Positions 34,601 to 41,349 of a stretch of DNA of 64,000 bases are shown here, piece by piece. Positions within the stretch are counted from its first letter, which is position 1, and each line of letters begins with the position of its first letter. The DNA comes from Parachryseolinea silvisoli. Lineage in GTDB: Bacteria; Bacteroidota; Bacteroidia; Cytophagales; Cyclobacteriaceae. Both the position numbers and the translations under genes were made by a program. Location of the stretch: contig NZ_JAIOAO010000001.1 of assembly GCF_021190955.1 (NCBI RefSeq), forward strand, positions 806,001 to 870,000. The letters run 5' to 3'. The notes beneath the pieces are model-generated. The model saw only the letters and a list, made by a program, of their open reading frames with translations, was not told the origin of the DNA and did no database searches.

Positions 34601-35186
34601 GGTCTCATTCTTATGCAGGAATGGAATGATCCAGCAGTTTCACTTACTTATATCCAATTTGCGCTATGGCATAGTAATAGAGTACCGGAAAGACGAATAT
34701 TGTAAAGTCTTTTTTAACGAGCAGGAGCCCGTTGTAGAAGCCTCCTACAAAAAGAATGTACATTTCGGAAATATTGTCGTTGTCAACTACAAAACTGTCT
34801 ACCCCATTCCATTAACACCCTCGTTGATTGAAAAACTGGATTTTATACAGGGCAAGATCGTCAGCATGAGTGGCAATTTCGGTTTTGTCAGATCGGATGT
34901 ACGAAAGGGTAACGGAGACTATTTTTTTTCCTTCGCAGCATGCAGCTTTACTCCTGCCATCGGCAAATCCGTCTCGTTCTTACCAATCACTAACAACAAA
35001 TCCGGACACGAACGAAGATATGTGGCCACGAACATCCAACCCATACCCCAGGAAGAACCCGCAGCCGATGTCCACACCTACCGGCCCATTGTCTCAATTC
35101 CCCCTGAACATTGGCGTATTCTCCCCACGCCAGGTGGCAATAATGTTAGTAGGTTCGTGATCAGAAACAACCCATTAACATTATGA
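31626..35186 (+). CDS. NACHT-domain STAND NTPase with HEPN-like N-terminus and cold-shock-like C-terminus
   Basis: 1186 residues. Residues about 1-220 are helical and hold R161-DIRNKV-H168, which fits the Rx4-6H motif of HEPN RNase domains. A NACHT NTPase follows: Walker A GPPGSGKST at 302-309, Walker B ILFIIDGVNE at about 367-376, and helical winged-helix parts. A long helical repeat region runs from about 560 to 1010. The last 150 residues look like one or two OB/cold-shock folds: QGKIVSMSGNFGFVRSD and DYFFSFAACSFTPAIGKSVSFLP. This effector-NTPase-sensor plan resembles bacterial NLR-like anti-phage proteins. The DNA is clearly AT-richer than its neighbours, which suggests horizontal transfer. 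HEPN and CSD calls are mine by eye. Confidence 0.72.
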   Translation: MLSESKLVRYVSSIKIVLPDTTTYFSHDLLSKIPQAVTILYKVAELETPRELSRFRADFHTYLQEAIELDDFERIDQTIENLAAKFESFLKIIGFVFYQNNAYFSGDVNSKGIIGTTLNGLYTGTLDPTNAGRKNQAPATKLPRKLITYKGRNQKIFDCVRDIRNKVHYSIEHPREDLINSINLLIVSFLMVIEEHQLALAEILLDEFKYADKILKEHSNESVERLYVDLFGKANIDIDVSRKEIPDPYYLLKELESYDLNDIEVSEEPEQDLYHEDLSNQADAHRITDLTSNEKIFYLIGPPGSGKSTSLARIQSMACEEILCNGEGKIPVIVQGKELSPSHDICQAAEKILGTDLFNAGLKEQNILFIIDGVNEIPTFIKNATIRQIKGLIESYPDCSFIFSDRKYNFINHFNIPVYEINPLKEVQIHDFIQKHLGQSGNTLFEQLKSKDELYELAKNPMMLKMITAISKTSGCIPNNKAKLYDLFLKTFFLREDQKKQQINSTTKLSLLSITCFKLRSLGMLGTHKLHFKDIVREAISEHASIVDIDQLIYELHDNSILTESKDIISVAHESYFEYFTGLQLMTLFKSNKIIDTIQHAEFNSNAEAWAESLKFCIDLLDNDLDCASLTQLMLSGTDKRSTKKLAKNKLEITAEDFSEHLHIIAKALAPFESEYPIAYSTFERSLQNHLYFWKKMYLASGREPCSLQYLIKSVSLFGSRKILKAIFENEQWLQIWLDEEAPEQDDKSNKKHPNDFDSISSTLVSNTSNIQDFLTVLNVCCENFYTLRSIRYKISKIKNLLLLNLSYEKLKELYINTDQKEKIVLLNMIRHNFEDIRLHEFGDDLSLNSKVISILYTYHAKNPLAAEIIYEQLASLQYKRPLIKKAAFALMKAGQTTRTVDILESTVSLLDRRDYIVIDILSQVEWSTIPVKLQEYILLPFKRDLSAKSIINKILTGKYPNVRFHKGHLFSVKNFTTELSRACKSRPTRNLVSFLCRNGMIQQFHLLISNLRYGIVIEYRKDEYCKVFFNEQEPVVEASYKKNVHFGNIVVVNYKTVYPIPLTPSLIEKLDFIQGKIVSMSGNFGFVRSDVRKGNGDYFFSFAACSFTPAIGKSVSFLPITNNKSGHERRYVATNIQPIPQEEPAADVHTYRPIVSIPPEHWRILPTPGGNNVSRFVIRNNPLTL

Positions 35187-35470
35187 TTATCGTACAAGAC
35201 ACATTTGTTTGCAAGCCGGGCAACGCGTCGAAGCTTGCAAAGCTATTTAAAGAAGTCATGGACGGCCGCCCCGAGGTAGTCAACATCATGAGTGACATGA
35301 CAGGCCCCTTCAACCGTGTGGTTGTCGTTACACGTCACGACAGCCTGACAGCATATGAAAAAAGCTGGGAGAATATGAGCCAGGAGGAATCGCAGAAAAT
35401 GCAGGAGAAAATGAAAGGGTATACAGAAATGTACCAGAGCGGTTCGCGGGAAATCTTTCAGGTTTGGTAA
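35183..35470 (+). CDS. Small ABM/NIPSNAP-like protein
   Basis: 95 residues with a ferredoxin-like alpha/beta pattern: MIIVQDTFVCKPGNASKLAKLFKEVM, then VVNIMSDMTGPFNRVVVVTRHDSL, then a C-terminal helix. This resembles antibiotic-biosynthesis-monooxygenase or NIPSNAP dimeric barrels, whose role here is unknown. Its ATG overlaps the NACHT stop by four bases (ATGA), so the two may be translationally coupled. But its composition is like the core genome, so the overlap could be an accident of the insertion. Terminator at 35484-35520. Confidence 0.6.
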   Translation: MIIVQDTFVCKPGNASKLAKLFKEVMDGRPEVVNIMSDMTGPFNRVVVVTRHDSLTAYEKSWENMSQEESQKMQEKMKGYTEMYQSGSREIFQVW

Positions 35471-35483
35471 AAGAAACAAAGAT

Positions 35484-35520
35484 CTGCAAACGATGTAACG
35501 CACATCGTTGCAGGTTTTTA
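35484..35520 (+). terminator. Rho-independent terminator
   Basis: Near-perfect hairpin CTGCAAACGATGT-aacgc-ACATCGTTGCAG (one bulged base) followed by GTTTTTA. It closes the NACHT and ABM-like gene pair. Confidence 0.85.
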
Positions 35521-35530
35521 TAAAATAAGA

Positions 35531-35552
35531 ATGAACAGACTTGTCTGTTCAT
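35531..35552. promoter_or_regulatory. Palindromic operator of the TetR gene
   Basis: Perfect inverted repeat: arms ATGAACAGAC and GTCTGTTCAT separated by TT. The right arm begins within the likely -33 element of the TetR promoter, and the site is 37 bases before its ATG. This fits autorepression by the TetR-family protein. Confidence 0.8.
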
Positions 35553-35571
35553 AATCCCTGCCCTACTTTTG
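35541..35571 (+). promoter_or_regulatory. Bacteroidota-type promoter of the TetR gene
   Basis: -33 TTG at 35541-35543 and -7 TACTTTTG at 35564-35571, separated by 20 bases. The -33 element lies inside the palindromic operator, so repressor binding would block RNA polymerase. Confidence 0.65.
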
Positions 35572-35588
35572 CCGGCGATTCTTATTTT

Positions 35589-36143
35589 ATGACCCCGTAC
35601 GATGTTTCTGCGCTGTCGCCGCGCGACCGGATTTTAAAGACCACCTTTCGCTTATTTCACGGGCAAGGGTACAATGCCACCGGCATCAACCAGATTATCG
35701 CAGAAGCCGATGTCTCAAAAGCCAGCCTCTACCAGCACTTTCGCTCGAAGGAAGAGCTCTGCGTGGAGTTCTTAAACCAGCGTCACGCCTTTTGGTTTGC
35801 TGCTTTACACGGCTTTACGGACAAGGCCAAGACGCCCAGGACCAAAATAGCCGCCGCGTTCAAGTTCCTCCACGACATGAACACACGCGAGAACTTTCGC
35901 GGCTGCGCCTTTCTGAATATCGTATCCGAAATCACAGAAGACGCCGTTTCCATCCGGAAAGTCATTCAACGCCATAAGGAAGACCTGCGCCTATTTTTTC
36001 AGGACATCCTGCGCGCCGACTATCCAGCGTTACCAGACCATATATACCTCTTATTTGAAAGCGCCCTGGTCGAAAGCCAGGTCTTTCGCGATCCCTGGCC
36101 GGTAGACCGCGCCAACACCATCGCAGACCGGCTCTTTGCCTGA
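35589..36143 (+). CDS. TetR/AcrR-family transcriptional repressor
   Basis: 184 residues from the ATG at 35589. The N-terminal helix-turn-helix is typical: RDRILKTTFRLFHGQGYNATGINQIIAEADVSKASLYQHFRSKEEL (about 12-57). The C-terminal part is helical and includes NFRGCAFLNIVSEI, as in the YxaF/LmrA group that often binds aromatic or hydrophobic drugs. A Cys pair is near GCAF. It probably controls itself through the palindrome at 35531-35552 and perhaps the following HPP gene. The frame start at 35541 is rejected because it lies in the operator. Confidence 0.9.
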   Translation: MTPYDVSALSPRDRILKTTFRLFHGQGYNATGINQIIAEADVSKASLYQHFRSKEELCVEFLNQRHAFWFAALHGFTDKAKTPRTKIAAAFKFLHDMNTRENFRGCAFLNIVSEITEDAVSIRKVIQRHKEDLRLFFQDILRADYPALPDHIYLLFESALVESQVFRDPWPVDRANTIADRLFA

Positions 36144-36184
36144 TCGCTCATTTCACAGACGCCAAATTTCTATACTATACAACC

Positions 36185-36693
36185 ATGAAACGCTATATCG
36201 TTAAATTCAGAACCCGGGAGCAAGTCCCAGGCTCGCCGCCTCCATCACACATCCTTTCTTCGGCCCTTGGCGCGCTCATCGCCATCTCCGCCGTGACACT
36301 GCTGACGCAGACCACCGACATTCCCTTTATGATGGCCCCTTCGGCGCCACCTGCGTATTGGCCTTCGGTGTGATCGATAGCCCCTTAGCCCAGCCCCGCA
36401 ACATTATTGGCGGGCACATGGTCGCCGCCATCATCGCTGTACTTTGCGCATACCTCCTGGGTAACACCTGGTATTCGCTGGCCATTGGCGTAAGCGCTTC
36501 CATCGCCGCCATGCAAATCACCAAAACGGTGCACCCCCCTGCGGGCGCCACGCCATTGGTAATAATTTTCGCGCAGCCGCACTGGACCTTCATCTTCTAC
36601 CCAGTGCTCACGGGTTCGCTGGTGATCGTGATCATTGCGCTGCTGTTTAATAACATGTTCAGAACACGTAGATATCCACGGTATTGGAGGTAA
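36185..36693 (+). pseudogene. HPP-family membrane protein broken by a frameshift
   Basis: Two overlapping frames encode one HPP family protein. Frame 1 (from 36185) reads up to TTDIPFMMAP and then runs out of register to a stop at 36373. The expected next residues FGATCVLAFGVIDSPLAQPRN are in the -1 register and continue as an intact domain to 36693, with the HPPAGATP signature and several membrane helices. One missing C in the C4 run at 36336-36339 explains both. HPP proteins are four-helix inner-membrane proteins, implicated in nitrite transport in some organisms. The gene is either recently inactivated or has a sequencing error. Confidence 0.8.
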
Positions 36694-36702
36694 GTCGTAA
36701 AG

Positions 36703-36729
36703 TTGCTGGCGCACAACCTGCGCCAGCAA
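36703..36729 (+). terminator. Rho-independent terminator-like hairpin
   Basis: Perfect 11-bp stem TTGCTGGCGCA-caacc-TGCGCCAGCAA, ten bases after the HPP stop. It is followed by ACCTTT, a weak T-tail. The rest of the 36730-36981 gap shows no gene and only a run of short AT-rich repeats. Confidence 0.65.
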
Positions 36730-36981
36730 ACCTTTAACCAATAACACCCGCCAGATCACCCGTATCAACTCCCCACATTATCCGTATCAAAGCCCTACTT
36801 AAAGCGTACCAAAGCCGTACGAAAGGTATAAACACGCCATCCCTTGCACACCATTTAATGGTGTCACCCTTCCATTCATGGATAACCGAAGGCAATGCCA
36901 AATTCCCTAATGGCAACTCACAGGATTCCAGTAGCATTCCCGCGCAAGGAAAGCGATCTTGTGTTACACTAACGGTAGGGC

Positions 36982-38016
36982 ATGGCAAAACAAAAAGGCA
37001 TTATCAAGCTGATCGGCAAGATCGGCGACTGGGTATATTACTACGACAGGGTCCGCGGATACCTCGTGCGAAAGGTTACATCAGTAGATGCAGAACGTAT
37101 CCGTACCGACCCCGCGTTCGCCCGGGTGCGGGAGAATAACGCCGAATTCGGCCACTGCGCGTGGATGGTAAAACTGCTCCGGGCAGCATTTAAACCGCTC
37201 TTCGCCGGTATAGCCGATACCCGCATGACCGCCCGATTGACAAAAGTCACTATGGCGGTGATGCGGTCGGACCTCACCAGCAGTGCAGGCCAGCGGAAAC
37301 CAGAGCACGGCGATGCGCAGCTACTTCGGGGATTTGAGTTCAACAAAGACGCCACCCTGAAAAACGTTTTGCAGGCCGATTATCACACAGGATTCGACCA
37401 GGAAGAAGAGACGTGCACGATTACCATTACACCCCAGGCCGGCAAAAAAATGATAAAAGCCCCGAAGGGAGCCACACACTTCCGCTTTATTACCGGCATC
37501 GCCACAATAGATTTTAAGACAGGAAACTATATACTGGACACGATACGCTCAGAAGAAATACCGGTACAAAAAATCACCGAAGCACCGGTGATGCTCACAA
37601 CACCCTTGACACCCAAGCATGAAGAAGGGCTTTTCATAACACTGGGAGTCGAGCTCCTGCAACTCGTAAATGGAGTATACAATCCACTACAAAGTAGTCA
37701 GTATAACGCCATGACGTTAGTACACGCAGAAAAGATACTACAACCCGTCGAGCCACCGGCGCGTCTCAGCAGCGAGTATACTGATAACATCCTTCTTCCC
37801 CGCGGCAAACGCATGATCTGCACCCTCGATCTTCACGAGCGTGGCCGTGGGCAACGTCTTGCAAACTGCTTCGATCAACGGCCACTCCGCCAGCGCATCG
37901 CGCGTACCCTGCAGGAACAACATCGGCAACGTAATCGCAGGCAAATGGTCAGCCCGGCTCGTATCAGGCTTCTTGGGCGGATGCAACGGAAACCCATAGA
38001 ACACAATACCGCGTAA
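36982..38016 (+). CDS. Conserved Bacteroidota protein with an antisense-overlap tail
   Basis: 344 residues as read. The first 250 follow a known Bacteroidota hypothetical family: MAKQKGIIKLIGKIGDWVYYYDRVRGYLVRK, then RVRENNAEFGHCAWMVKLLRAAF. The natural end is likely near YNAMTLVHAEKI at about 37735, where the convergent hydrolase gene ends (37738). No stop follows there, and the frame runs 279 bases into the antisense of the hydrolase, giving a basic, Arg-rich tail without pattern. The stop was probably lost. Function unknown; no catalytic motif seen. Confidence 0.55.
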   Translation: MAKQKGIIKLIGKIGDWVYYYDRVRGYLVRKVTSVDAERIRTDPAFARVRENNAEFGHCAWMVKLLRAAFKPLFAGIADTRMTARLTKVTMAVMRSDLTSSAGQRKPEHGDAQLLRGFEFNKDATLKNVLQADYHTGFDQEEETCTITITPQAGKKMIKAPKGATHFRFITGIATIDFKTGNYILDTIRSEEIPVQKITEAPVMLTTPLTPKHEEGLFITLGVELLQLVNGVYNPLQSSQYNAMTLVHAEKILQPVEPPARLSSEYTDNILLPRGKRMICTLDLHERGRGQRLANCFDQRPLRQRIARTLQEQHRQRNRRQMVSPARIRLLGRMQRKPIEHNTA

Positions 38017-38403
38017 AAACGTCGGCGCTTCTGCAGCAGCATAGTGCGATGTCATGCGCCCGCCAAAGGATTTGCCCCCGGTCAACAACGGCACACCTGG
38101 ATACTGCTGATACGCATAATCCACCACGCGAGCAACAGTTTCCGTTGCCACGGGCGCTTTGTCCGGCAGCTTGCGCCCCTGCTCCATATACGGAAAGTTA
38201 TACCGTACCGTACCGATACCCTGGTCCGCAAGCGCCTGTGCGAGCGACTCCATAAAGCTATGGAGCATGCCGGCCCCGGCACCGTGACCGAGGACCAGGA
38301 GAGCAACCATGTCGGGTGGGATAATGGTCCGCACCGAAACAGCACCGGCACCGGGTGAGATCACCACAGTGCCGGTAACAGGCGTATACACGCGTGAGGC
38401 CAT
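37738..38403 (-). CDS. KANL3/TEX30-like alpha/beta hydrolase
   Basis: 221 residues. The pattern GHGAGAGMLHSFMESLAQALADQGIGTVRYNFPYMEQGRK is the family mark of the dienelactone-hydrolase-like KANL3/TEX30 group. Nucleophile Ser112 is in GGKSFGGRMTS, the Asp is probably in LQGTRDALAE, and the His in EGADHAF. Substrate unknown; a small ester hydrolase. Its last 279 bases overlap the antisense tail of the gene on the other strand. It sits three bases upstream of the OsmC gene start side (38407), so the two may share a transcript. Confidence 0.83.
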   Translation of the reverse strand: MASRVYTPVTGTVVISPGAGAVSVRTIIPPDMVALLVLGHGAGAGMLHSFMESLAQALADQGIGTVRYNFPYMEQGRKLPDKAPVATETVARVVDYAYQQYPGVPLLTGGKSFGGRMTSHYAAAEAPTFLRGIVFYGFPLHPPKKPDTSRADHLPAITLPMLFLQGTRDALAEWPLIEAVCKTLPTATLVKIEGADHAFAAGKKDVISILAAETRRWLDGL

Positions 38404-38406
38404 GGG

Positions 38407-38817
38407 TTATACCAGTGAAGCCTCGAGCGTGATGTTGGTCTTCAGCAGCTGCGAAATGGGACAGTTCGCTTTAGCATCCGCTGTAGCGGCGTCGAATTTC
38501 TCCTGGCTGATGCCGGGCACTTTGGCTTTCAGCACGAGGTGCGACTCGGTAATGGAGCCGTTCTCGAAGGTGATAACACACTCGGTGGTGAGCTCTTCGG
38601 GAGTAAAGCCTGCTTCGCCCAGGACAAAGCTCAGCTTCATAGTGAAACAGCCGGCATGTGCCGCCGCCACCAGTTCTTCTGGATTGGTACCTACGCCTTC
38701 CGCAAAACGAGAGTTAAACGAATATTGTGTCTTGTTCAACACTGTGCTTTGCGTGGACAGGTTGCCATTGCCTTCTTTTCCGGAGCCATTCCAAACGGCT
38801 GTTGCTCTTCTTTTCAT
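38407..38817 (-). CDS. osmC: OsmC-family thiol peroxidase
   Basis: 136 residues, the length of OsmC/Ohr proteins. The two redox cysteines are in place: Cys57 (HAGCFTMKL) and Cys119 (ANCPIS). The N-terminus KRRATAVWNGSGKEGNGNLSTQS is typical of OsmC rather than Ohr. It reduces organic hydroperoxides in the cytosol. The next gene downstream on the same strand is the hydrolase, three bases away. Confidence 0.9.
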   Translation of the reverse strand: MKRRATAVWNGSGKEGNGNLSTQSTVLNKTQYSFNSRFAEGVGTNPEELVAAAHAGCFTMKLSFVLGEAGFTPEELTTECVITFENGSITESHLVLKAKVPGISQEKFDAATADAKANCPISQLLKTNITLEASLV

Positions 38818-38854
38818 AGTATATATAGGGGTTGATTTGAAAATAACGTCACAT

Positions 38855-39298
38855 TTACTTACTCACCACGGCAGCCTCTTTTAAAATAAAATTCACGTGA
38901 TCCATATCGTCGGGATTCAGCACGAGCTTACCCTTGACCGTAATCACGTCGTCTACCTTGAACCGCGACGGCGATTTGGTAAAATTCACCTCGATCACCG
39001 ACTCGGGTCCGCCACCACCGCAGAAGAAACACTGGCTCTGCGGATATTTCGACAGAATGATGTACTGACTGTCCTCGGGAGCAAAGGGCACATAAAATCC
39101 TTCTACCGTAATTTCCTTTCCAGCCAGGGCCTTAAGCTCGGCAGGAAAGTTGGGGAAGAAAATGTATTCTCCCAGCTTTTCGTTGTATTTAGGCTCGAAT
39201 TTCGTTTTGGCAAATTCATGCCAGGCATCAAATTTTGCCTGCGCCAACACGTTGCCCGCCAGCAATAACAAAACACCGAACATACTCCACTTTTTCAT
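38855..39298 (-). CDS. Secreted DUF3299-like protein of the metal-ABC operon
   Basis: 147 residues with a signal peptide (LLLLAGNVLAQA). The mature domain is an OB-like beta fold: GKEITVEGFYVPF, then QSQCFFCGGGGPESVIEV, then ITVKGKLVLNPDDMDHVNFILKEA. The CFFCGGGG motif is a plausible metal or redox site. It follows an ABC permease and ATPase. In Pseudomonas aeruginosa a DUF3299 protein accompanies a comparable ABC exporter in a Zur-controlled operon (PA4063-PA4066), so a zinc-linked periplasmic role is a fair guess. Confidence 0.65.
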   Translation of the reverse strand: MKKWSMFGVLLLLAGNVLAQAKFDAWHEFAKTKFEPKYNEKLGEYIFFPNFPAELKALAGKEITVEGFYVPFAPEDSQYIILSKYPQSQCFFCGGGGPESVIEVNFTKSPSRFKVDDVITVKGKLVLNPDDMDHVNFILKEAAVVSK

Positions 39299-39335
39299 GT
39301 CTATGAATTTACAGTTTTCAATTAAACATCCATGC

Positions 39336-40601
39336 CTAGTGCCCGGCCAATACCTTTGATATATCGGTGCGATAGGCCTGCACCGCCGGGATCACCGCAC
39401 ATACCAGCCCCAACAACAAACTTCCGACCAGAATGATCCACTCCTGTGGATAAAACACCAGTCCACTAATACCCGTGCGTTGCGCCTGTTCGGCCATGCC
39501 GGCCAGCAACATCACCGCGCCATGTCCGGCCAATAGTCCCAGCACACTGCCCGCCAGCGTCAGGAAGCCACCCTCCAGTAAAATCGAAATAAACACCTTG
39601 GTGCGGGTGGCACCCATCGACCGCATAATGGCCAGGTCGTAGCGACGTTCTTTCAGCGAGTTATATAAGGCTATAAAGATGCTTAAGCCCGATATGACAA
39701 TCAATACATACGCGAAGCCCATCAGGATGTCTACCCCCACCCCGAGGATTGAGAACAGACGGGCTGTTTCAAAGGCGGGGGATGCAGCCTGCAGACTGCT
39801 TTGTGCATTGACGATGCGGGGCAGTTGGATCGCTCCCATTGGCGAGCGGTATTGCAACAGCATCGCCGTAATCTCTTTCGTAGAATCGCCCTTTGCCACG
39901 GAGGGGATAAGCGGCGACGGTACGAAGGTGGAATCGCGCACAGGCGCTTCCTCCGCGTGTTCATCGTGCTCCTCTTCCTCGCCATGTTCTTCGTGTACTC
40001 TCCAAACACTTTCCACATTGGTCAGGATGACGTTATCCAATACACTGTTGGAAGGTTTAAGGATCCCCACGACTACATATTGATGTTCTTCATGTGCATG
40101 ACCACCATCCGATAAGCCGTGCGCGCTGGCAAAGTGATCACCGGGCTTGAGTTTGGTGAGTTCTGCAACCTTCGCACCCAACGTCACCTGTAAGTCATCC
40201 TTCCACCATGCGCCGGTCGCGAGCTCGCCGTGGTAGAGATCGGCATAGGCCCGGTTGGTGCCGATGATGCGGTAGGTGCTGTAGCTATCGCCCAACGCAA
40301 GGGGTATGGCTTTTTTAACGAGACGATTTTTGGCAATCCGCTCGGCTTCGAAAAGCTTGATGTTGCCGGTGGGGAAGTCGATATGAAAGATATTGCAAAG
40401 GATGATTTGCAACGGACTGCCCTTCGCCCCTACCACCAGGTCGATGCCTTTGGCATTCTCGGTAATCTTCTTTTCAAGCTGCTGACTGAAGAGCAGCAGG
40501 ATGGTAATAACGGCAATGCCCAGCGACAGCAACAGAATATTGATGGCCGTGTTCAGCGGCCGGGCTTTGAGGTAATTCCAGACAAGTGTCAATAAGCTCA
40601 T
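39336..40601 (-). CDS. ABC transporter permease (MacB/FtsX type) with His-rich loop
   Basis: 421 residues. N-terminal TM helix (INILLLSLGIAVITILLLF), a large periplasmic domain, and three C-terminal TM helices (IFIALYNSLKERRYDLAIMRSMGATR, the FtsX signature). The periplasmic domain contains a short acidic and His-rich loop, EEHGEEEEHDEHAEE at about residue 205-220, that could bind divalent metal. Together with the ATPase downstream in the list (40619) it forms an MacB-like unit that acts on a periplasmic or lipid substrate. The His loop and neighbour suggest metal homeostasis. Confidence 0.85.
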   Translation of the reverse strand: MSLLTLVWNYLKARPLNTAINILLLSLGIAVITILLLFSQQLEKKITENAKGIDLVVGAKGSPLQIILCNIFHIDFPTGNIKLFEAERIAKNRLVKKAIPLALGDSYSTYRIIGTNRAYADLYHGELATGAWWKDDLQVTLGAKVAELTKLKPGDHFASAHGLSDGGHAHEEHQYVVVGILKPSNSVLDNVILTNVESVWRVHEEHGEEEEHDEHAEEAPVRDSTFVPSPLIPSVAKGDSTKEITAMLLQYRSPMGAIQLPRIVNAQSSLQAASPAFETARLFSILGVGVDILMGFAYVLIVISGLSIFIALYNSLKERRYDLAIMRSMGATRTKVFISILLEGGFLTLAGSVLGLLAGHGAVMLLAGMAEQAQRTGISGLVFYPQEWIILVGSLLLGLVCAVIPAVQAYRTDISKVLAGH

Positions 40602-40618
40602 GGGTGTGGTATCGCGGG

Positions 40619-41260
40619 TTACGGAGCTGTAGTAAGGTCGATGCGGTTGCTGATACGGTCTTTGAGACGCTGGTCGTGTGTAGCGACCAGGAGTGTGGCG
40701 CCGTTCTGGCGGGCAACGTCGGTCAGCAATGTGATGACACGCTCACAGTTTTTATCGTCGAGTGCCGATGTGGGCTCATCGGCCAGAATGATGGATGGCT
40801 TGTTGAGCACGGCCCGTGCTATCGCTACCCGCTGGGCCTGACCGTGACTGAGTTCGCTGATACGGCTCTTCTTCTTCTCTTGCAGCCCCAGACTGGCCAG
40901 TACCTGATCGATGCGCGCGGCGTCTATGGGCAGTCCTGCCAGGTAAGGCGATAGCGCGAGGTTCTTTTCCACCGTCAGGGCGCTGATAAGATGATTGCGC
41001 TGGAAGATGAAACCGATGTGGCGGCCACGGAAACCGTCGAGGGCCGCTTCCGATAAAGCGTTCAGCGCGGTGTCTTGAATGGACACCGTGCCGCTATACT
41101 TGCGCAACAGTCCGCCGATGACGTGCAGCAGCGTGGTCTTGCCACTGCCCGACTCACCCAGCAGCAGGCCGTGCTCGCCCTGGGGAATAGAAAAATCCTG
41201 GAATTGTATGGCCCGGGACGTTCCGTCATATTGATAAGAAAGGTTGCGCACGGAGATCAT
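40619..41260 (-). CDS. ABC transporter ATP-binding protein (LolD/MacB type)
   Basis: 213 residues, standard ABC ATPase. Walker A is GESGSGKTT, signature LSHGQAQR, Walker B ILADEPTSALD, and H-loop ATHD. It is the energy source for the permease at 39336, 17 bases away, and the first gene of the three-gene operon (ATPase, permease, secreted DUF3299-like protein). Family members of this size work in lipoprotein release or MacB-type export, not in import. Confidence 0.88.
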   Translation of the reverse strand: MISVRNLSYQYDGTSRAIQFQDFSIPQGEHGLLLGESGSGKTTLLHVIGGLLRKYSGTVSIQDTALNALSEAALDGFRGRHIGFIFQRNHLISALTVEKNLALSPYLAGLPIDAARIDQVLASLGLQEKKKSRISELSHGQAQRVAIARAVLNKPSIILADEPTSALDDKNCERVITLLTDVARQNGATLLVATHDQRLKDRISNRIDLTTAP

Positions 41261-41349
41261 ACCGATGAATTTGTTAAGATCCGTAAGGTAAACGGAGCCC
41301 GCAAATTAAAAAAACCACCGGGGATAAGCGGAAAGATTTTGTTAAGCTT

